Assembly: GCF_008806385.1 (NCBI RefSeq)
Contig: NZ_VZZK01000013.1
Coordinates: 62,001-126,000, forward strand
Length of the DNA: 64,000 nucleotides
Reading direction: 5' to 3'
Source: Methylobacterium soli
GTDB taxonomy: Bacteria; Pseudomonadota; Alphaproteobacteria; Rhizobiales; Beijerinckiaceae
Below are positions 46,719-53,786 of the stretch, piece by piece (positions within the stretch are counted from its first letter, which is position 1; the number at the start of each line of letters is the position of its first letter). Both the position numbers and the translations under genes were made by a program. The notes beneath the pieces were generated by a model. The model was not told the DNA's origin. It saw only the letters and a program-made list of their open reading frames with translations, and made no database searches.

Positions 46719-46741
46719 AAGATGCATCGCGAATGCACCTT
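46719..46741 (+). promoter_or_regulatory. NsrR box in flavohaemoglobin promoter
   Basis: AAGATGCAT and ATGCACCTT form the half sites of a 23-bp motif that fits the NsrR consensus (AAgATGCAT-N5-ATGCAT-type). Eight of eleven outer base pairs are symmetric. It overlaps a possible -10 (TAGAAG, 17 bp after TTGCAC) and ends 12 bp before the start codon. Confidence 0.7.
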
Positions 46742-46753
46742 TGCGAGTTGCCG

Positions 46754-47995
46754 ATGCCGACCCCCCTGACGCCCGCCTCCATCGCTCTCATCAAGGCCAC
46801 CGTTCCGGCGCTGGAGGCGCACGGGCTGGAGATCACGCGGCGCATGTACGAGCGCCTTTTCCGGAACGCCGAGATCCGCGACCTCTTCAACCAGTCACAT
46901 CACGGCGAGACCGGGTCGCAGCCTCGGGCGCTGGCCCAGGCGGTGCTTGCCTATGCGCGCAACATCGACAATCTCGGCGCGCTCTCGGGCGCCGTGGAGC
47001 GGATCGCCCAGAAGCACGTGGCGCTCAACATCCTGCCCGAGCATTACCCGCACGTGGCCGACGCGCTGCTCGCCGCCATCGGGGACGTGCTCGGCGACGC
47101 CGCGACGGCCGAGATCTGCGCGGCCTGGGGCGAGGCCTACTGGTTCCTGGCGGAGCTTCTGATCGGGCGTGAGGCGGCGATCTATCGCGACCTCGCGAGT
47201 AAGCCCGGCGGCTGGAACGGTTGGCGCAATTTCAAAGTCGAGAGCGTCACGCCCGAGAGCGAGATCATCCGGTCGTTCATCCTCGTGCCGGCCGACGGGG
47301 CCCCGATCCTGCGCCACGAGCCGGGGCAATATCTCGGCTTCCTGCTCGATCTCCCGGGCCGCGGCGTGCTGAAGCGCAACTACTCGATCTCCTGCGCGCC
47401 GAACGACCGGTCCTATCGCATCACCGTCAAGCGCGAGGCGCAGTCCGGTGAGCCGGCCGGCATCGTCTCGAACTGGCTGCACGATCATGCGGCGCCCGGA
47501 ACGAAGCTGCGCGTCGCGCCCCCCGCCGGCGACTTCTTCCTCGACCAGACCTCCGGCGACCCGGTCGTGCTGGTCAGCGGCGGCGTCGGCCTCACGCCGA
47601 TGATGAGCATGCTGGAGACGATCGCGGCGACGAGCCCGCAGCGGCCGACCTGGTACGTGCACGCTGCCCTGAACGGCCGCGTCCACGCCCTGCGCGACCA
47701 TGCCCGCAACCTCGTTGCCGGCAACGAGAATCTTCGCCTGAGCACCTTCTACGCGGCGCCCGAGGCGCAGGACCGGGCGGGCGAGCACTACGACGCCTCG
47801 GGCCTGATCACCCCGGAATGGCTGATGGCGCAGACGCCTCACGCGGCGGCGACCTATTATCTCTGCGGCCCCAAGCCCTTCCTCAGCGCCCTCGTGAACG
47901 GGCTGCTGCGGCAGGGCGTGCCGGCCGAGCGGATTCGATACGAGTTCTTCGGCCCGGCCGACGCGTTGATCGAGGATCCGCGGCAGGCCGCCTGA
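46754..47995 (+). CDS. hmp: Flavohaemoprotein / nitric oxide dioxygenase
   Basis: 413-residue three-domain enzyme that converts NO and O2 to nitrate with NAD(P)H. The globin domain (1-140) has proximal His88 in IAQKHVALNI; the FAD domain has RNYSISCAPN, and the NAD domain VVLVSGGVGLTPMMSML with the C-terminal YEFFGP. The ATG at 46754 is chosen because an upstream ATG (46733) falls inside the NsrR box. It is divergent from nsrR. Confidence 0.96.
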   Translation: MPTPLTPASIALIKATVPALEAHGLEITRRMYERLFRNAEIRDLFNQSHHGETGSQPRALAQAVLAYARNIDNLGALSGAVERIAQKHVALNILPEHYPHVADALLAAIGDVLGDAATAEICAAWGEAYWFLAELLIGREAAIYRDLASKPGGWNGWRNFKVESVTPESEIIRSFILVPADGAPILRHEPGQYLGFLLDLPGRGVLKRNYSISCAPNDRSYRITVKREAQSGEPAGIVSNWLHDHAAPGTKLRVAPPAGDFFLDQTSGDPVVLVSGGVGLTPMMSMLETIAATSPQRPTWYVHAALNGRVHALRDHARNLVAGNENLRLSTFYAAPEAQDRAGEHYDASGLITPEWLMAQTPHAAATYYLCGPKPFLSALVNGLLRQGVPAERIRYEFFGPADALIEDPRQAA

Positions 47996-48048
47996 CCGCC
48001 ATCGCGCCGCTGCGCCACGCAGCGGCGCCCGTTTCGAGGAGTCCCCGC

Positions 48049-48474
48049 ATGCCCTTCGCCCGCATCGTCGCCGATGCTATCCTGGCCGCCTCCGCGGACG
48101 CGGTGATCGCGTCGGACAGCGACGGCATCATCCGCATCTGGAATCCCGGCGCCACGCGCATTTTCGGCTTCACCGAGGAGGAGGCGCTGGGGCAATCGCT
48201 CGACATCATCACGCCCGAGCGCCTGCGGGCGCGGCACTGGGACGGCTACCGCAAGACCATGGCGACCGGCCAGAGCCGCTACGGCGAGGGCGCCCTCCTG
48301 TCCGTCCCGGGCATCCGCAAGGATGGGCAATCGATCTCGCTCGAATTCACCATCGTGCCCCTTCGGGATGAAGAGGGCAGCATGACCGGCATCGTCGCCG
48401 TGATGCGCGACGTGACGGCGCGGTTTGCGGAGGTCAAGGCTTTGCGGGCGCAACTGGCCGCGCGGGCCGCCTGA
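48049..48474 (+). CDS. Stand-alone PAS domain protein
   Basis: 141 residues, almost all one PAS domain. It opens AILAASADAVIASDSDGIIRIWNPGATRIFGF, has the PAC segment SISLEFTIVPLRDEEG and a short C-terminal helix. CGAGGAG precedes the ATG. No output domain is present. It lies 53 bp after hmp, possibly in the same transcript. It may bind haem or flavin and modulate a separate kinase; this is conjecture from the fold. Confidence 0.85.
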   Translation: MPFARIVADAILAASADAVIASDSDGIIRIWNPGATRIFGFTEEEALGQSLDIITPERLRARHWDGYRKTMATGQSRYGEGALLSVPGIRKDGQSISLEFTIVPLRDEEGSMTGIVAVMRDVTARFAEVKALRAQLAARAA

Positions 48475-48561
48475 GGCAGGAGGCGCGCACCTTCGCGCTC
48501 GAGAGGGCCGCCTGAGGCACGCCGGCCCGTGCGGCAGCGACCGCGCTGCCCAGCCGGAGCC

Positions 48562-48975
48562 TTAGGCCGCCCGCTGGGCCTGCGTCGCGCTCGGAGCCGT
48601 GCTCGCCTGCAGGCCGCCGATGATGCCCGCCAGCTGGTGCGGGTGATAGGGCGTGCGCAGGCAGGGCGCACCCGCGACCTTGTGGGCGGCGGAGATCCGA
48701 TGCGGTTGCCGGGCTGTGTAGATCACCTGGATGGACGGCCGGAGCCGGCGCGCCAGGGCGGCGAGCGCGAGACCGTCGCCGACATCGGCATCCGTCACCA
48801 GCACGTGGAGAAACCGCAGGCTTTCCGCGTCGCGCAGGATCGCTTCGGCCTCGGCCGCCGTTCGGGCACTGCGCACGTCGAACCCATAGGCTTCGAGGCC
48901 GCTCGTCGTCAGCATTCGCGTGAGTTCGTCGCCCGAGAGGAGCAGGACTTGCGGTTGACGATGTCGATGTGCCAC
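48562..48975 (-). CDS. Single-domain response regulator
   Basis: 137-residue receiver-like protein: VLLLSGDELTRMLTTSGLEAYGF at the N-terminus, phospho-acceptor Asp in LHVLVTDADVGDG, Thr in VIYTARQPH and a Pro-flanked region PCLRTPYHPHQLAGII replacing the usual Lys-Pro. The Lys is thus not in its standard place. The first acidic pair is reduced to GDE. The GTG at 48975 has AAGGTGG nearby; a TTG at 48990 is the alternative. A perfect CtrA site lies 48 bp upstream. Confidence 0.75.
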   Translation of the reverse strand: MAHRHRQPQVLLLSGDELTRMLTTSGLEAYGFDVRSARTAAEAEAILRDAESLRFLHVLVTDADVGDGLALAALARRLRPSIQVIYTARQPHRISAAHKVAGAPCLRTPYHPHQLAGIIGGLQASTAPSATQAQRAA

Positions 48976-49419
48976 CGGATCCACCTTCAAAAATCGGCGC
49001 CACCATTAACACTCTGGACACGTTAAATTTGGGTTAACGCCGCAGGCCCGGTCAAATATCGGCGCGTGTTCACGTTAACCTGCCCAATCTCCGCTGAGAT
49101 TGCCTCAGTAATGATCATCGAGCTGCCCGCAAGCGCGCCTCAAAGCAGCATTGCGCGCTGGCCGATCACGGGGTGCCACGCGCCCACACCGACCACGCGA
49201 CGCGGATCGGGATCGACACCGCGCAGCCGGGCAATCCTGGCGAGGCACATCGCCCGCGCGGTCTTTTCACGACCTCGTGAGGTGCGCCCGAAAACCGGGT
49301 CCGGGGAGGCAGATGCCTCCGATTCCTGCAGCAAAGTCCAACAACTGGGCAGTGACCGCCGGAACGTTCAAGCTGAATGATGTTTAGGTCTTTAACATAT
49401 CTTGATCGGGGCGGCGACG
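48976..49419. other. 444-bp divergent intergenic region
   Basis: Between the response regulator and the second transglutaminase gene. It holds a CtrA site (49023-49037), two further TTAA elements (49006, 49075) and an AT-rich end near 49380-49410. No gene was recognised in the remainder; short open frames lack support. Confidence 0.6.
49023..49037. promoter_or_regulatory. CtrA full-site TTAA-N7-TTAA
   Basis: TTAA, seven bases, TTAA: a perfect match to the CtrA consensus used in alphaproteobacterial cell-cycle and motility control. It is 48 bp upstream of the response-regulator GTG. Further TTAA half sites lie on both sides. Confidence 0.6.
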
Positions 49420-50265
49420 ATGCGCATCCGGACCGGCTACACCATCGCGTTCGATACATTCGGCCCGACGCCGATGCTGCTCCTGCTCCATGTGCGGCCG
49501 GAACGGCAACAGGACCTCGTCACCCGCGAGGAGATCCGCTTCGATCCGCCGGTCGAGGCCGAGCAGCATCGGGATGAATTCGGCAACCTGCGCACGCGCA
49601 TCGTCGCGCCCGGCGGGCGCATCACCATGTCGGCCGATTTCGTGATCGCCGATTCCGGCGAGCCGGACATCGTCGATGCGCAGGCCCGCCAGATCCCGGT
49701 TCAGGATCTACCCGACGAGGTTCTGGTCTACCTGCTCGGCTCCCGCTACTGCGACACCGACAAACTGTCTCAGACCGCCTGGTCCTTGTTCGCGCAGGCC
49801 CCGGAGGGCTGGGGGCGGGTCCAGGCCATCGTCGATTACGCCCACCAGCGGCTCCGCTTCGACTATCTTCAGGCGGACGAGACGCGCAGCGCCTCCGAGG
49901 GACATGCGCAGCAGGTCGGCGTCTGCCGCGACTTCGCGCATCTGGCCATCACCCTGTGCCGCTGCATGAATATCCCGGCCCGCTACGCGACGGGATATCT
50001 CGGCGATATCGGCATCGCGCCGGTGCCGGACCCCATGGATTTCTCGGCCTGGTTCGAGGTCTATCTCGACGGCTCGGATGGCCCGCGCTGGTACACGTTC
50101 GATGCGCGCCACAACACACCCCGGATCGGCCGCATCGTCATGGCGTATGGCCGCGATGCCACCGATTGCGCCATCACCACGAGCTTCGGCCGCGCGCCGC
50201 TCGCGCAATTCGAGGTCCATACCGACGAGGTCCCGGGCGATTTCGTCCTCGAACGCGCGGCCTGA
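49420..50265 (+). CDS. Transglutaminase-like protein, paralogue 2
   Basis: 281 residues, co-linear with the protein encoded at 9794-10645 over its whole length; long blocks such as VAPGGRITMSADFVIADSG are the same in both. The Cys nucleophile (GVCRDFAHLA) and Asp (YTFDARHN) are kept, and the HAW His is again replaced (DFSAW). The ATG follows GGGGCGGCGACG. It is probably cytosolic. Function unknown. Confidence 0.85.
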   Translation: MRIRTGYTIAFDTFGPTPMLLLLHVRPERQQDLVTREEIRFDPPVEAEQHRDEFGNLRTRIVAPGGRITMSADFVIADSGEPDIVDAQARQIPVQDLPDEVLVYLLGSRYCDTDKLSQTAWSLFAQAPEGWGRVQAIVDYAHQRLRFDYLQADETRSASEGHAQQVGVCRDFAHLAITLCRCMNIPARYATGYLGDIGIAPVPDPMDFSAWFEVYLDGSDGPRWYTFDARHNTPRIGRIVMAYGRDATDCAITTSFGRAPLAQFEVHTDEVPGDFVLERAA

Positions 50266-50337
50266 GGCGGGCAGCCCCGCGCTCGGTCGCCTCATTGCAC
50301 CGAAGGGCGTGGCTGATCCCGATCCCGGCGCTTCGGA

Positions 50338-50586
50338 TCAGAGGGCGAGATGCCGATGCGCCTCGGCCGGCGTCATCGTGCGGATGTCCTCGTCGGAGAA
50401 TCCGCGCTCGCGCAAAGCGGCCCTCTGCTGGCGGGTGATCATCAGCGAAACCGCCACCGGGGCTGCGGCGGATGGCGTCGGCGCGCCGGGCCGGTCTGCC
50501 TCGGCACGCCCGAGCCCCTCGAGATAGGCCGCCTCAGCCGCAGCCTGGCCGAGCAATTGCCGCAGGTAATCGTCGGCATCCCCCAT
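50338..50586 (-). CDS. Small conserved alphaproteobacterial protein
   Basis: 82 residues. The C-terminal motif (ITRQQRAALRERGFSDED, then TMTPAEAHRHL) recurs at the ends of many unrelated short proteins in Methylobacterium-like genomes, from memory. The N-terminal part is a helix with GDADDYLRQLLGQAAAEA. The ATG at 50586 is preferred to upstream codons. Function unknown. Confidence 0.65.
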   Translation of the reverse strand: MGDADDYLRQLLGQAAAEAAYLEGLGRAEADRPGAPTPSAAAPVAVSLMITRQQRAALRERGFSDEDIRTMTPAEAHRHLAL

Positions 50587-50785
50587 CAGCGCCCCGATCG
50601 TTATCCTCGCACACGCGTCACCGCGTCCGGACGGCGTCGCCGACGCGTGCCGGGGATTCATGGACGGCAATCCCTGGCGCCGTCAAACGAGGCCGGATCG
50701 CGGCCGCGCCACCGGAGCCAGGACGCGGGCGATCGATCGCCCTCGCGGACGGGCGCGCGGCTTTGCGCGCAATGCGCGCCGCCGC

Positions 50786-51325
50786 CTAGCTGACGCTCTC
50801 GCCCTGCGACGTTCCGAGCCAGGCCTTCAGCTTCGCCGAGAGCGACGCGGCCGTCCGCGGGGTAGGCTTGGGCGGTTCGCTCCGCACCGTGTCCATGCGG
50901 TCCCGCACCGTGTCGAACCCCAAGGCCTCGGCCGGCCGTCCGATCGCGAGGGCGCCTTCCAGGGCCTTGAGCCCGCGCTCGAACCGGGTGTGGCGCGGAT
51001 AGAGCCCGAGATAGCCCACCTGCGAATCGATGTAGGCGGCGCGCCGGCGCTCGATCTCGGGCGTGTCCGCGCAGGCGAGCCGGGTCACGAAGGGCATCAG
51101 CCGCTGGCGATCGGTGTCGTTGGCCTCGTCATTGAGCATCATCGCCAGGCTGCAGATCGGTCGCGAGAAGCACGGCGGCATGTCGAGGATCGAGCGGACA
51201 GGACGGTAGGGGAAACCCGCTGCCACGAGCGCAGCCTCGTTGATGCAGGTTCCACCGTCCTCGCCCGGAAACGCGTGCGAGCCAGCCTGGAGCGTCCAGT
51301 TCAGGATGTGGTCGAACTTGTTCAT
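50786..51325 (-). CDS. Conserved hypothetical protein
   Basis: 179 residues with no signal peptide. It begins MNKFDHILNWTLQAGSHAF and contains GGTCINEAALVAAGFPYRPV, a Cys pair in MPPCFSRPICSLAMML and DTDRQRLMPFVTRLACADTPE. The segment MLNDEANDTDRQRLMPF resembles phage or plasmid-type conserved hypotheticals, but I cannot name a family. The ATG follows a GAGGTTAGCC site. Monocistronic. Confidence 0.75.
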   Translation of the reverse strand: MNKFDHILNWTLQAGSHAFPGEDGGTCINEAALVAAGFPYRPVRSILDMPPCFSRPICSLAMMLNDEANDTDRQRLMPFVTRLACADTPEIERRRAAYIDSQVGYLGLYPRHTRFERGLKALEGALAIGRPAEALGFDTVRDRMDTVRSEPPKPTPRTAASLSAKLKAWLGTSQGESVS

Positions 51326-51423
51326 GGTGGCTAACCTCGTAGCCGCCCCCAGGCCGAAGGATCCTCCCGGATTCCGAGGCCGTCCTTAACATAGCACAAC
51401 CCGGCGACGATCTGTGCGGGACC

Positions 51424-51726
51424 TTAGCGGACCGCGGTGAGCACCGAGATGAGCGCGTTGCCGTATTTCGTGGCCGGCTTCACCCGCGCCTCGTGCTCGA
51501 TCCGGGCGATGATCTGCGACCCGTCTCCGTTGCAGAACGTTTCCTTGATGTCGTGCGATTGCAGGCCGAGGTCGCGCCCGAGCAGTTCGTGGACGGTCGC
51601 GAGCCTCTCGTCGGTGTCGATCGTAAAGCCGAAGGACCGATGCGGCTTGTAGAATAAGACGCGATCCCCCGAACGTAGGAAACTCTTGATCGTCTCGAAA
51701 CTGTAAATCGGCTCCGCGTTGGACAC
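51424..51726 (-). CDS. Small hypothetical protein
   Basis: 100 residues starting from GTG (SNAEPIYSFETIKSFLRSGD). The body is mixed alpha/beta, with RVLFYKPHRSFGFTIDTDE and HDIKETFCNGDGSQIIARI. No known family. Codon bias supports coding. It could be a cytosolic regulator or a decayed domain. Confidence 0.65.
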   Translation of the reverse strand: MSNAEPIYSFETIKSFLRSGDRVLFYKPHRSFGFTIDTDERLATVHELLGRDLGLQSHDIKETFCNGDGSQIIARIEHEARVKPATKYGNALISVLTAVR

Positions 51727-51894
51727 CGCGCCCGCCTCCCGCGATTTCTGTCGGCGAGAGTTCTTGCCGCCGGTCGTCGCAGGGTCAATGTACCTGGGAG
51801 CATGCGTGCCGCGGCAGCCTTGACCTCACGTGGGTTGCCATCGGCATCCGCGATCTCCGCCCGAGCGCGTGATGACCAGCAGGAGACGCGATCG

Positions 51895-52257
51895 ATGAGT
51901 GGGACGGACAGGCCATCGCCGGAACGGCTCGCCACGGTGTCCGCGCTGGCTGCGAAGCTCGCCGAGAAGGCCTTGGCCAAGCGGATGCTGCAACGCCCGG
52001 TCGACGACCAGACCGTGACGGCCCTGGCGGAGGCCGTCCTCCTCCTGGAGGAGCATGGGCACCCGGTGCCGCCGCTCGCCCTCGACCTGCTGGCGCGTTT
52101 CTTTCAGGAACGCCGGCGCCAGGCCCCGTCCGGCCCCGAGGAGGGCGAGCCGGCCGACAGGCGGGATTCCGACGCGCAGGACGTGGAGGAGGGCACCACC
52201 GTGGCCGGCAAGGTCATGGGGTTCTTCCGCGCGTTGCGGCCCGGGACGAAATCCTGA
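51895..52257 (+). CDS. Small hypothetical helical protein
   Basis: 120 residues. AGGAGA lies eight bases before the ATG. The N-terminal two-thirds is helical (LATVSALAAKLAEKALAKRM, then LAEAVLLLEEHGHPVPPLAL); the tail is charged and ends FFRALRPGTKS. No family was recognised. It is divergent from the hypothetical gene on its left and followed by a hairpin terminator. Confidence 0.65.
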   Translation: MSGTDRPSPERLATVSALAAKLAEKALAKRMLQRPVDDQTVTALAEAVLLLEEHGHPVPPLALDLLARFFQERRRQAPSGPEEGEPADRRDSDAQDVEEGTTVAGKVMGFFRALRPGTKS

Positions 52258-52262
52258 CGACG

Positions 52263-52294
52263 AAGGCCCGGCCGGCGGGTGCCGACCGGGCCTT
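52263..52294. terminator. Hairpin terminator between convergent genes
   Basis: Nine-bp perfect outer stem (AAGGCCCGG with CCGGGCCTT) and, past a mismatch, an inner CGGC/GCCG stem with GGGT loop. It starts six bp after the plus-strand stop and also faces the minus-strand glycine-rich gene. Confidence 0.7.
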
Positions 52295-52361
52295 GATTGT
52301 GGACTTCAGAACCCAACTGCGGCGTGGGGTCTTCCCCGGCGCCCGGTGGGAGGGGGCCGCC

Positions 52362-52628
52362 TCAGCGGTCGCGCCGCTCCCGGACGGTCCGCTCCTCGCG
52401 CCGCTCGATCCGCTCCTCGCGGCGGTCGGGATCGACGCCGAGCACGCCGCCGACCGTGCCGGTCGCCGCACCGACGGCGCCGCCCACGACGCCCCCGACC
52501 GGCCCGGCAGCCCGGTTGCCGTCCTCGACGCCACGCTCGGCGCCCCGGATGGTGCCCTGCGCCTGGGCCGACGCGGCCAGGGCGAGGGGCGAGAGGAGCA
52601 GGGTCGTGGCGATCAGAATGCGCTTCAT
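52362..52628 (-). CDS. Secreted glycine-rich small protein
   Basis: 88 residues. Signal peptide MKRILIATTLLLSPLALAASAQA, then a glycine-zipper-like region (GPVGGVVGGAVGAATGTVGG) of the kind that inserts in membranes, and an Arg/Glu-rich tail. The ATG at 52628 begins the signal peptide and has GGAGG about ten bases upstream. Probably a periplasmic or outer-membrane-associated stress protein; function not known. Confidence 0.75.
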   Translation of the reverse strand: MKRILIATTLLLSPLALAASAQAQGTIRGAERGVEDGNRAAGPVGGVVGGAVGAATGTVGGVLGVDPDRREERIERREERTVRERRDR

Positions 52629-52752
52629 GGATGATGCCTCCGGATGGCTTTGCGAGGGGTCCGGCGCGCCGGGCGCGCCAGGATGGTCGTGCCCTGACAA
52701 CGGCTCAGCACTGAAAAGGTCGCAAAAGAGAGGAAATGCGCCGTGCCGGGCC

Positions 52753-53643
52753 TCAGGCCTCGGGGTTCGTCCGCAGCGAGAACCGGTCCCGGGCGGTGAT
52801 TCGGTCGGCCGGCAGGTCGCGGATCTCGCCCCGGAAGATCTCGCGACTGAGGAAGCCGCACTCGATGTCGAATTGGTCTTCCGCGACGTCGATGTACCAG
52901 CAGCGCCGGCGACCGCTCCAGCGATAGCTGCGGGCCTTCAGGACATCCTTCGTCTCGATCGGGGAGCCGGTGGCCCAGATCCGCACGGTCGGCTTGCGGG
53001 CGGTCTCGAGCAGGCAGGCGAGGGCGAGGCGGCCGGACAGGCGCAGCGGCGCGGCGAGCAGCGCCAGCAAGGCGTGACAATCGTCGATCGCCCTGTGGCC
53101 GTTATGGAAGTAGCCGTAATCGACCAGAAGGTAGCCGAGCTTCAGGCCCTCGTGCCCCTCCTGCCGCCAGGGCACCTGATGGCAGGAGCAGGCCCAGTTC
53201 TTCTCGGCGAAGATCGGCCAGCGGGTCTCGCACATCTGCCGATCGAAGCTCGCATTGTGGGCGATCACCACGGCCGCGTCGGCAGCCAGAGCCTGCACCG
53301 CCGCGTCGTCGATGCGATGCCCGGCCACGTCGGCATCCGTGATCCCGGTCAGGCGCGTGATCTCCGGAGGGATCGGTCCGCGCGGCTGATGGAGCTGGTT
53401 GAAGATTTCGAGCACCCGGTAGACGCGGCCGCTCGCGCCGTACTCGAACTTGATGATGCCGAGTTCGATGACCTCGTCGCGCGCGTGGTCGATCCCGGTG
53501 GTCTCGGTGTCGAGGATCAGGCCGATGAAGGTCGGCTCGTCGGGTGCCTCGCCGCATCCCGCAAAGGCTCCGAGGCGGCGCAGAACCCGGTACTCGCCCG
53601 TGCGCTCCAAGACGCTCGCAATGCCGTCGAGGGGTTCGCTCAC
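52753..53643 (-). CDS. 3'-5' exonuclease (DnaQ-like DEDDh)
   Basis: 296 residues. The DEDDh nuclease domain has LDTETTGIDH (ExoI), AHNASFDRQM (ExoII) and NGHRAIDDCHAL (ExoIII, His and Asp), separated by a ITRLTGITDADV segment typical of polymerase-III epsilon-type exonucleases. The C-terminal 90 residues (RKPTVRIWATGSPIETKD and beyond) form an extra domain I cannot name. A GTG at 53643 is preferred over a TTG at 53703. Probably DNA repair or RNA turnover. Confidence 0.85.
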   Translation of the reverse strand: MSEPLDGIASVLERTGEYRVLRRLGAFAGCGEAPDEPTFIGLILDTETTGIDHARDEVIELGIIKFEYGASGRVYRVLEIFNQLHQPRGPIPPEITRLTGITDADVAGHRIDDAAVQALAADAAVVIAHNASFDRQMCETRWPIFAEKNWACSCHQVPWRQEGHEGLKLGYLLVDYGYFHNGHRAIDDCHALLALLAAPLRLSGRLALACLLETARKPTVRIWATGSPIETKDVLKARSYRWSGRRRCWYIDVAEDQFDIECGFLSREIFRGEIRDLPADRITARDRFSLRTNPEA

Positions 53644-53786
53644 CGTCGCTTCGTCCCGCCGAAGATCGCCCGCGCCGCGCTCCCGGGGGCGGGCGCGGCG
53701 CAACGAGGCAACCTAGGCGCGAAGTTTCCAGGTCGGCCAGAGCCTCCGGCCGGGCATCCCCAGGCAAATGCAGCGTGGCCGGAGGA

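Noticed and set aside
49361..49390. GGAAC-N16-GTT element before transglutaminase 2 as an EcfG promoter
   Set aside because: The spacing is one base short of GGAAC-N16/17-cGTT and the C is missing; too weak to call.
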